A stretch of DNA of 9,583 nucleotides from Candidatus Bathyarchaeota archaeon. Lineage in GTDB: Archaea > Thermoproteota > CALKCG01 > B24 > JAGTQN01. Position numbers and translations under genes: made by a program. The notes beneath the pieces are model-generated. The model searched no databases, was not told where the DNA came from, and saw only the letters and a program-made list of their open reading frames with translations. Below, piece after piece: positions 3,870 to 9,583 of this stretch (its first letter is position 1; every line of letters begins with the position of its first letter). The stretch covers positions 1 to 9,583 of the forward strand of contig JAGTQN010000046.1 in assembly GCA_018396395.1 (NCBI GenBank), in the 5' to 3' direction.

Positions 3870-6113
3870 TTGGTTCAAACCCTTACCCTTCGAGTATCCG
3901 AAGCCTATGGAAAAGATGTGGGAAGGGGAATCGCAAGGCTAAACCCTAGGGATATGGAAAACCTCGGCATTACGACGGGGGAGGTCATCGAAGTTGCAGG
4001 AAAGCGGAGGACTGCAGCCATATGCTGGCCAGCCCACATAGAGGATCAGGATACGGGTATCATACGCATCGATGGCTATACCCGCAACAATGCTGGTGTG
4101 AGGATCGACGATAAAGTAACCGTTCGTAAGATTGAAGCCAGATATGCCGAGAGGCTAACCTTAGCCCCTACGGAGCCCCTTCGAATCATAGGGGGCGAGG
4201 GATACATAAGCCGCCTCTTGGAAGGAAGGGTTGTCTGCCGGGGGGATGTTGTTCCAGTACCTATCATGGGAAGAAGGGTAGACCTTGTCATCGTTTCCTT
4301 CCTACCCTCCTCAAGCGCCGTTATCGTCACAGACAGGACCGAGATCGTCATATCGGATCAGGTGATGAAACCTCCCACAGGCGGAATTCCTAGGGTTACC
4401 TATGAGGACATTGGAGGGCTAAAAGACGAAATCCAGAAGGTAAGGGAAATGATCGAGCTTCCGCTAAGGCATCCTGAACTCTTCGAGAGGCTTGGCGTAG
4501 AGGCTCCTAAAGGAGTTTTGCTCCATGGACCCCCAGGAACGGGAAAGACCCTACTGGCGAAGGCCGTAGCCAACGAGACGAATGCCCATTTCATAAGCCT
4601 AAGCGGTCCTGAGATCATGAGCAAGTTCTACGGAGAATCTGAAGCAAGGCTTAGGGAGGTCTTCAAGGAAGCCCAAGATAATGCTCCGAGCATCGTCTTC
4701 ATCGACGAGATAGATTCCATAGCTCCCAAGCGGGAGGAAGTAACGGGAGAGGTCGAGAAGCGAGTCGTAAGCCAACTCCTAGCCCTTATGGATGGGCTCC
4801 AGTCCCGGGGAAAGGTTGTTGTCATAGGAGCCACAAACCGTCCCAACGCCCTGGATCCAGCCCTCAGAAGGCCTGGAAGGTTCGACCGTGAAATCGAGAT
4901 AGGCATACCCGATAGGAATGGGAGACTTGAAATCCTTCAAATCCATACAAGGAATATGCCCTTAGCAAAGGATGTGGATCTTGGAAAGCTTGCCGATGTA
5001 ACCCATGGTTTCGTTGGCGCGGATCTAGAAGCCCTTTGCAAGGAGGCCGCCATGAGGGCATTGAGGCGCATTCTTCCAAAGATTAACTTGGAAGCCGAAA
5101 GCATACCAGCCGATGTCCTCGATAAGATCATTGTAACCATGGATGACTTCCTCGAAGCCCTAAAGGAAGTGGAGCCTTCAGCCATGCGGGAGGTCCTCGT
5201 AGAGGTTCCGAAGGTTCGATGGGATGATATCGGAGGACTTGAGGATATAAAGCAGGAGCTTAGGGAAGCCGTGGAATGGCCGCTGAAATATCCCGAGATT
5301 TTTGAGCATACGAAGATGGAGCCTCCTAAGGGCATCCTTCTCTATGGACCCCCTGGGACGGGAAAGACCCTACTGGCGAAGGCCGTAGCCAACGAGAGTG
5401 AAGCCAACTTCATCAGCATCAAAGGACCGGAACTCCTTTCCAAATGGGTTGGTGAATCCGAGAGGGGCGTTAGGGAGATCTTCCGAAAGGCGAGGCAGGC
5501 GGCACCTTGCATCATCTTTATCGATGAGCTCGACTCCCTAGCTCCAGCGAGGGGAAGCGGGATTGGCGATAGCCATGTTACTGAGCGGGTTGTCAGCCAG
5601 CTCCTGACAGAGCTAGATGGATTGGAGGAGCTCAGAAGGGTCGTTGTCATAGGAGCCACGAATCGTCCGGACATCGTGGACTCGGCCCTTCTTAGACCAG
5701 GAAGGTTTGATAAGCTACTATACGTTCCCCTTCCAGAACTGGAGGCCAGAAAACAGATCTTAAGCATCCATACTAAAAACAAGCCTCTGGCGGAGGATGT
5801 GGATCTCAATCGACTTGCTGAGTTGACGAAGGGTTATACAGGCGCCGATCTGGCAGCCATTGTCAATACAGCCGTTATGCTGGCGATTCGCGAGTACCTA
5901 TCCCAATGCAAGGATCCGGAGAAAGCGAAGGATAGGCTTAAGGAATTGAAGGTCTCTATGAACCATTTCGAGAAGGCACTCGAGAAAGTGAAGCCCATGT
6001 CCCAGCAGGAGCTAGAGATGTATCGGAGAGTCTCCGAACTCTTCGGAAGGGCTAGAAAGCCTAAGGAGCAGGAAGAGGAAGCCGAAATAAAGCCCAGAAC
6101 TCCTGTAATCTAA
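3870..6113 (+). CDS. cdc48: Cdc48/VAT-type AAA+ ATPase, two ATPase rings
   Basis: 747 residues, near full family length. Order: double-psi beta-barrel N-domain (about 1-90), second N subdomain (about 100-175), D1 (about 180-430), D2 (about 450-700), and a charged tail. D1 has Walker A GPPGTGKT at 220-227, Walker B IVFIDE at 275-280, pore loop KFYGES and GATNRPNALDPALRRPGRFD with sensor 1 and arginine fingers. D2 has Walker A at 493-500, Walker B IIFIDE at 548-553, pore loop KWVGES and the matching GATNRPDIVDSALLRPGRFD. All catalytic residues look intact. The enzyme is a cytoplasmic hexamer that threads and unfolds proteins, often tagged ones. The TTG start is fixed by the strong ribosome site just upstream. 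The C-terminus (KPRTPVI) lacks the hydrophobic-Tyr-X ending that docks unfoldases on the proteasome. It is third in an operon with the winged-helix and metalloprotease genes. Confidence 0.97.
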   Translation: MVQTLTLRVSEAYGKDVGRGIARLNPRDMENLGITTGEVIEVAGKRRTAAICWPAHIEDQDTGIIRIDGYTRNNAGVRIDDKVTVRKIEARYAERLTLAPTEPLRIIGGEGYISRLLEGRVVCRGDVVPVPIMGRRVDLVIVSFLPSSSAVIVTDRTEIVISDQVMKPPTGGIPRVTYEDIGGLKDEIQKVREMIELPLRHPELFERLGVEAPKGVLLHGPPGTGKTLLAKAVANETNAHFISLSGPEIMSKFYGESEARLREVFKEAQDNAPSIVFIDEIDSIAPKREEVTGEVEKRVVSQLLALMDGLQSRGKVVVIGATNRPNALDPALRRPGRFDREIEIGIPDRNGRLEILQIHTRNMPLAKDVDLGKLADVTHGFVGADLEALCKEAAMRALRRILPKINLEAESIPADVLDKIIVTMDDFLEALKEVEPSAMREVLVEVPKVRWDDIGGLEDIKQELREAVEWPLKYPEIFEHTKMEPPKGILLYGPPGTGKTLLAKAVANESEANFISIKGPELLSKWVGESERGVREIFRKARQAAPCIIFIDELDSLAPARGSGIGDSHVTERVVSQLLTELDGLEELRRVVVIGATNRPDIVDSALLRPGRFDKLLYVPLPELEARKQILSIHTKNKPLAEDVDLNRLAELTKGYTGADLAAIVNTAVMLAIREYLSQCKDPEKAKDRLKELKVSMNHFEKALEKVKPMSQQELEMYRRVSELFGRARKPKEQEEEAEIKPRTPVI
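4539..4578 (+). repeat. 40-nt direct repeat inside cdc48, D1 copy
   Basis: From the Thr codon of the D1 Walker A motif through the ANE segment, 40 nt are identical to 5358-5397 in D2. They encode TGKTLLAKAVANE in both, with every third codon position the same. The base before (A versus G) and after (C versus G) differ. Confidence 0.95.
5358..5397 (+). repeat. 40-nt direct repeat inside cdc48, D2 copy
   Basis: Second copy of the identical Walker A tract, 819 bp (273 codons) after the first. Other conserved D1/D2 motifs in this gene differ at many third positions, so this tract stands out. Confidence 0.95.
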
Positions 6114-6137
6114 TCCTTCCTTTCGAATTACGAATTA

Positions 6138-6143
6138 TTTTTT
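6138..6143 (+). terminator. T-tract terminator after cdc48
   Basis: A run of six T in a strongly AT-rich context (ATTATTTTTTAATTA) begins 25 bases after the cdc48 stop. Archaeal RNA polymerase terminates at such T tracts without needing a hairpin. Confidence 0.5.
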
Positions 6144-6384
6144 AATTACCAGAGGATGAAAAAACGCACAGAGGGACTTCTTCATACGATTTAGAAGATC
6201 TTTAGGATTATAGAACGATTAATCTAGCCATAGTTACAAAAGTAATTGAGTGATACTTTAGAATCTGAAGCATCATTTTTAAATGAAAAATGAAAGTACT
6301 TCATTTCGCATATTTCCTTAAATTCTTAGGACTATGTAAACGAAACCTTTTCTTGAATGCAAAGAGGATATATGACCCCCAATA
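6144..6384. other. intergenic space between convergent genes
   Basis: AT-rich, with no reading frame worth naming. It contains a small stem (CATTTTT at 6274-6280 with AAAAATG at 6286-6292) that could help end transcription from either side, since cdc48 and the hydrolase gene point toward each other. A weak relative of the operator core, GTTACAAAAGTAAT, lies at 6233-6246 with a four-base spacer and one mismatch. Confidence 0.4.
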
Positions 6385-7116
6385 TTAGGGATAGCTAACA
6401 CTTTCTCCAGGCTTCAAAACGATCAACTTCGTTGCTGGAGCAAGGTACTTCAGGAGTTCCGAAAGAGCCCTTATATCAGCCCTTTGGTCCGGAAAGGTTC
6501 CATAATGCATGGGAATAAAGGCATCTGGTCTTATGAGGTGTGAGGCGTAGGCAGCCTCCCTTATGCCCATATTATACTTTCCGCCCACGGGCATTATGGC
6601 TACATGGGGAGAATAGAGCCTTCCTATAATCTCCATATCGCTAAAGACACCCGTATCCCCTGCGAAATAGACCCTTATTCCATCCTCCGATACAAGGATG
6701 AAGCCGCAGGCTCCTGATCCAACGGTTTCCTCCACTTCGCTTATCATAATGTCCGAGGTATGGACAGCATTCGTCATTATGACCTCAACACCTCGGATAA
6801 TGGCCGAGCCCCCTATGTTGAGGGCGCAGATCCCCCCATCCTTGCCTCCTAATGGAATACCCTTCTTCTGGGCGAAAAAGCAGATCTCCGGGGTACTTAC
6901 GAAGACGGCACCGGTCTTCCTAACGATCTCTATTGAGTCGCCTAGATGGTCTACATGGCCATGGGTTACGCATACGATGTCAGCCTTCGTTATGTCCTTC
7001 AGCTTCATGGTAGAAGCAGGGTTTCCATCGAGCCATGGATCGAGGAAAATAACCCTTCCCATAGAAGTTTCCAGCATAAAGGAGCCATGACCGATCCATC
7101 TCATCATCAAACCCAT
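6385..7116 (-). CDS. UPF0173-type metal-dependent hydrolase (metallo-beta-lactamase fold)
   Basis: 243 residues, close to the usual 220-245 of the UPF0173/YtkL family. The N-terminus MRWIGHGSFMLET is typical. The two-metal site is shown by THGHVDH (His52, His54, Asp56, His57), His119 in NAVHTSD, Asp154 in FAGDTGVF and His204 in PMHYGTFP; PVGGKYNMG at 176-184 is a family signature. Relatives are cytoplasmic hydrolases of unknown natural substrate, so no reaction is proposed. Three methionines lie near the start. I prefer the ATG at 7116 because GGTGGT stands six bases upstream, although homologues tend to begin near the Met at residue 5. It is a single-gene unit with its own TATA box and faces cdc48, so it is not part of that operon. 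Confidence 0.92.
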   Translation of the reverse strand: MGLMMRWIGHGSFMLETSMGRVIFLDPWLDGNPASTMKLKDITKADIVCVTHGHVDHLGDSIEIVRKTGAVFVSTPEICFFAQKKGIPLGGKDGGICALNIGGSAIIRGVEVIMTNAVHTSDIMISEVEETVGSGACGFILVSEDGIRVYFAGDTGVFSDMEIIGRLYSPHVAIMPVGGKYNMGIREAAYASHLIRPDAFIPMHYGTFPDQRADIRALSELLKYLAPATKLIVLKPGESVSYP

Positions 7117-7152
7117 ATATGGACCACCGTTATTCTGTAATTTAGTACTGGG

Positions 7153-7160
7153 TTTATAAA
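7153..7160 (-). promoter_or_regulatory. TATA box of the UPF0173 gene
   Basis: TTTATAAA, self-complementary, centred about 40 bases before the ATG at 7116. Transcription would begin near 7130 and give a short leader that includes the GGTGGT site. Confidence 0.65.
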
Positions 7161-7478
7161 CTTAAAGCATCTCAGAGTGGCTCTTTTCACTGTAAGATCA
7201 CATTTCAGAAATACTTATGGAGCTACGGTATTCCATGAGATAGAGATGTAAAAGTCGCTATCTATAGCTTCTCGGTCATTATTCTTAGAATACAACGATA
7301 TTGGGATGAAATGATTTTCGCTCTAAACTACGGATTTAATGGCCGCCCGACGATAAACGATTCTTTGGAATCCTAGACCTTCTTTAGAGGAATAAAGGGC
7401 ATCTGAAAAAACGAATTACAGCATGCTTACTTGAGAGCGATGATTTAGGAAAGGAGAATGCTATTTTTACTACCTTAA
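7161..7478. other. divergent intergenic region without a gene
   Basis: About 320 bases between the divergent hydrolase and epimerase promoters. No conserved coding, tRNA-like cloverleaf or repeat was found. AAAGGAGA followed by ATG at 7459 opens a six-codon frame only (stop TAA at 7477-7479), which is probably chance. Confidence 0.45.
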
Positions 7479-7487
7479 ACTATAAAT
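7479..7487 (+). promoter_or_regulatory. TATA box that decides the epimerase start
   Basis: ACTATAAAT is centred near 7483. At the usual archaeal distance, transcription would start near 7509. This lies downstream of the first possible ATG (7495) and about 16 bases before the ATG at 7525. Confidence 0.55.
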
Positions 7488-7524
7488 TAAATGGATGAGT
7501 AGAAAAAAGAGCAAGGTGGCCATT

Positions 7525-8586
7525 ATGGAAGTCCTCGTTACCGGTGCAACAGGTCGCGTGGGCGGCAACGTAGTGAAGGTATTGCGCGAAAGAGGCTATG
7601 AAGTGAGGGCGATGGTAATGTCTGGTGATAAGGCAACTTCTAAAGTTATCCAATTTGGAGCGAAAGTCGTCGAGGGGGACTTAAGAAATTATAAAGATTG
7701 TGTAAAGGCGGTCAAAAATGTTGATGCCGTCATCCATCTTGGAGCTTACATGCCTAACATTCTTAACGTTGATGATACGAGGGGAGTAGAGGAGAGAGTT
7801 CGTACCCTTTTTGATGTTAATGTAGGTGGTACCTTTAATATACTAGAAGCTATTGCTCGACATACACAGGGTTGTAAACGCTTCGTTTTTGCAAGCACAG
7901 GAGCTGTCTATCCAGAGGGACGCCATCTGTATACGCCAATAGATGAGTATCACCCTCGTCATCCAGTAGGAATGTATGCATATTCTAAACTCGCTGGTGA
8001 GGAGCTATGTTGGGCTTATCAAAGGGAGTATGGGATACCAGCTGTTGTTTGTAGGTTCGCGTATGTTATAGGTGCAGGAGAAATATTAAATAAGTATTAT
8101 TATCCAGGCTTTTGGGCAACTCGAATATTGGATCAGTTAAAAAAGACAAAAGACGCGAGACCTGAAGTAGCGGCTGCTATAGATACAATTGAGAGAGAAA
8201 TGAAGGGAGATGATTGCCTTGTAGTTGGCTTAGATAGTAAAGGAAGGGGTTATAAAAGTTCGATAGTGGATGTTCGGGACCTTGTACAGGGAATTCTACT
8301 AACTTTAGAAAAAGATAGCGCGATCGGTGAGGCTTTCAATTTAGCTGGTCCTGCTCCGATCTATTTTCCTGAAATAGTCCCATACATATCAAAGAAAACT
8401 GGTATACGCTATATTACTGTGACCCTTCCTTGGGAGCAGAGGAATTGCGAACTCAGTATAGCTAAGGCTAAGAGTCTCTTAGGCTATAATCCACAATATG
8501 ATGCATTCAAGATGGTCGACTCAGCGATACTATTTCAAAAAGGTTTAGATTCTACAATTGTTGACCGTCTTCAGCCAAGAGTCTGA
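7525..8586 (+). CDS. NAD(P)-dependent sugar-nucleotide epimerase/dehydratase-like protein (extended SDR)
   Basis: 353 residues from the ATG at 7525. Rossmann loop GATGRVGG (GxxGxxG at 7-13), acidic GDLRNY after the third strand, HLGA, then FASTGAVY with Ser124/Thr125 and YAYSK with Tyr151 and Lys155: the complete SDR catalytic set. The C-terminal half (FNLAGPAPIYFPEIVPYISKK) is the variable substrate domain of the extended SDR class that includes GalE-type epimerases. The substrate is unknown; nucleotide sugars are usual for the class. An upstream in-frame ATG at 7495 would add MSRKKSKVAI. I reject it because the TATA box leaves it untranscribed, while AAGGTGG sits five bases before 7525. Codons are richer in A and T at third positions (ATA, TAT, AAA, GTA) than in the cdc48 operon, which may mean a different origin. 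No operon partner is seen. Confidence 0.9.
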   Translation: MEVLVTGATGRVGGNVVKVLRERGYEVRAMVMSGDKATSKVIQFGAKVVEGDLRNYKDCVKAVKNVDAVIHLGAYMPNILNVDDTRGVEERVRTLFDVNVGGTFNILEAIARHTQGCKRFVFASTGAVYPEGRHLYTPIDEYHPRHPVGMYAYSKLAGEELCWAYQREYGIPAVVCRFAYVIGAGEILNKYYYPGFWATRILDQLKKTKDARPEVAAAIDTIEREMKGDDCLVVGLDSKGRGYKSSIVDVRDLVQGILLTLEKDSAIGEAFNLAGPAPIYFPEIVPYISKKTGIRYITVTLPWEQRNCELSIAKAKSLLGYNPQYDAFKMVDSAILFQKGLDSTIVDRLQPRV

Positions 8587-8938
8587 TAATAGAAGCAAAT
8601 AGCTCATAATACTACAGATCTTCTTAATCAGGAACTCGTCACAACGTGGTTTAAACTCTTAGGGCACTATTAAGCCTTTAATGATGCTTATGATTTTATG
8701 TAAAAATATAATAGTGTTAGGTCAATTCTTCTTCTTACGCATTTTCGATGTATATGTTTCTTGTAAAATACTCTAAAATAGTCTGGTTTAGCGTATTCAA
8801 TTTGAAGGCAAGGCTTAAAATTATATCGTAAAATAGAAATCCTCTGTTTGATTTTTTTGAAGCCAAACATCAAGCCTAGAGATTCTGATCTTTACTCAGT
8901 AATTAAGAGTGAGTGTAGATATGTTAACAAATTAAAAT
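8587..8938. other. AT-rich region between convergent genes, no gene seen
   Basis: About 350 bases between the ends of the epimerase gene (plus) and the radical SAM gene (minus). It holds several T or A runs that could serve as terminators for either side, such as TTTTTTT at 8851-8857. A 61-codon minus-strand frame at 8688-8873 has the lysine-, isoleucine- and tyrosine-rich make-up of translated AT-rich spacer and no good start context. Confidence 0.5.
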
Positions 8939-9583
8939 TCATCGAAAAACTTTAACTCGATTATTATGGTTTTCCTTTTCAAGGTTTAAAATATAATTTC
9001 GAGCAGAATTCGTAATATAAAGGATTTCCCACCTTTTAAGCTCATTTGTTTCATGTCCAATCCAATCTAAAGGAATTTCCGAGGAACAAGCTCTTATATA
9101 GTCTTCAAAATATTTCAATATCAATTTCACACCGTAATAATCCGATCGAACAGCCATGAGACAGTTAGGATCAATCGTATAAGGGAAAGGTGGAATAACC
9201 CTAGCACCTTTTTTTAATAATTTGTCAGCAAGCGACTTAAACGCATGCAATCCTTCGTAACCCTCCCCTGGCATTCCAAATGAAAAGAAACATGCTATTT
9301 CGAAACCTTTACTAGATATGTATTCCACACTTCTGAGAAGTTCATTATTCGAAAAGTTCTTTCCAATTCGTTTTCGTGTTTCTTCTAAACCACTCTCTGG
9401 TGATAATCCAATACCTACGTGTTCAAATTTTGTAGAAAGCTCATCAATAAATCTTCTAGATGGTAAACAAAAGCTCTCATAATAGATCGAAATGTCAAGC
9501 TCTCTTTTCTTAATTTCATCTATAAATCTGGTAATGAACTTACTTCCAAGGATCTCTGGATCATGGCTGTTCGATCGGATTAT
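8939..9583 (-). CDS. radical SAM protein, C-terminal part (N-terminus beyond the right edge)
   Basis: The minus frame is open from the window edge to the TAA at 8939, giving 214 residues with no start visible. Residues 59-75 read GLSPESGLEETRKRIGK, followed by an FSNNELLRS helix and FFSFGMPGEG at 99-108. That is the second half of a radical SAM barrel, as in B12-binding-type and Elp3/MiaB-type enzymes: SPESG contacts S-adenosylmethionine, and GMPGE is the conserved loop near the barrel end. The CxxxCxxC iron-sulfur motif must lie upstream, outside the window. The C-terminal part (PPFPYTIDPNCLMAV onward) has no cofactor motif I know. The reaction cannot be named. The ATG at 9328 lies inside the barrel and is not the real start. 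The gene is AT-rich like the epimerase gene. It carries one arm of a 23-bp inverted repeat at each end of the visible part. Confidence 0.85.
   Translation of the reverse strand: MIRSNSHDPEILGSKFITRFIDEIKKRELDISIYYESFCLPSRRFIDELSTKFEHVGIGLSPESGLEETRKRIGKNFSNNELLRSVEYISSKGFEIACFFSFGMPGEGYEGLHAFKSLADKLLKKGARVIPPFPYTIDPNCLMAVRSDYYGVKLILKYFEDYIRACSSEIPLDWIGHETNELKRWEILYITNSARNYILNLEKENHNNRVKVFR
9137..9159 (+). repeat. 23-bp inverted repeat, inner arm
   Basis: Begins ATAATCCGATCG and ends CAGCCATGA. It is the exact reverse complement of 9561-9583. On the coding (minus) strand this arm encodes the MAVRSDY region of the radical SAM protein. Confidence 0.9.
9561..9583 (-). repeat. 23-bp inverted repeat, outer arm at the window edge
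   Basis: Exact reverse complement of 9137-9159; the match ends inward at 9560 and runs to the last base of the window, so it may be longer. On the coding strand it encodes IIRSNSH, unlike the peptide of the other arm, so shared protein sequence does not explain it. Confidence 0.9.

Noticed and set aside
4076..5809. Several minus-strand open frames of 70-155 codons under cdc48
   Set aside because: Serine- and arginine-rich antisense translations of conserved AAA+ sequence; produced by codon bias.
6233..6246. Third copy of the GTTAC operator (GTTACAAAAGTAAT)
   Set aside because: Spacer is four instead of five bases, one arm base is wrong, and it lies between convergent genes rather than at a promoter.
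8688..8873. 61-codon minus-strand frame in the AT-rich spacer
   Set aside because: Composition is that of translated AT-rich DNA, there is no ribosome site or family match, and it lies downstream of a gene end.
9326..9328. ATG taken as the start of the right-end gene
   Set aside because: The frame stays open to 9583 and the upstream part encodes the conserved SPESG radical SAM motif, so this is an internal methionine.
1..9583. CRISPR arrays, tRNA and rRNA genes, riboswitches
   Set aside because: Looked for on both strands in all spacers; no regularly spaced repeats, no TTCGA-type T-arm with matching acceptor stem, and no rRNA-like blocks were found by eye.

Overview
The window reads as a piece of an archaeal chromosome. 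Signs are a two-ring Cdc48/VAT-type AAA+ ATPase, a MoaD/SAMP-like small protein ending in Gly-Gly, TATA boxes of the TTTATA type placed about 26 bases before likely transcription starts, GGAGG-type ribosome sites, a UUG start and heavy use of AGG/AGA arginine codons. A thermophilic member of the Thermoproteota (TACK) side is the best guess, from style only; the lineage cannot be fixed from this sequence.

Layout, left to right. (1) 1-593, minus: N-terminal part of a GT-B sugar transferase, running off the left edge. (2) 594-2203: a long stretch without an intact gene. It holds an 831-bp insertion sequence (1244-2074) with perfect 18-bp terminal inverted repeats and a 9-bp target duplication. 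Its transposase is broken in several frames, and it sits next to what may be a decayed minus-strand gene. (3) 2204-6113: the core of the window. A Gly-Gly-ending beta-grasp protein (minus) is divergent from a three-gene plus-strand operon: a winged-helix protein, a small HExxH metalloprotease and Cdc48. The divergent promoter has two copies of GTTAC-N5-GTAAC exactly 30 bp apart on either side of a TATA box. (4) 6385-7116, minus: UPF0173 metallo-beta-lactamase-fold hydrolase with its own TATA box. (5) 7525-8586, plus: an extended-SDR sugar-nucleotide epimerase-like protein, more AT-rich than its neighbours. (6) 8939-9583, minus: C-terminal part of a radical SAM protein cut by the right edge.

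The most interesting unit is (3). A ubiquitin-like modifier candidate, a small zinc protease and the Cdc48 unfoldase, under what looks like one regulated promoter region, recall the eukaryotic partnership of Cdc48/p97 with ubiquitin or SUMO and Wss1/SPRTN-type proteases. That functional link is inference; no E1, E2 or JAMM protease is visible here. Other points of note are a 40-nt stretch identical between the two ATPase domains of cdc48, and a 23-bp perfect inverted repeat whose second copy ends exactly at the right edge.
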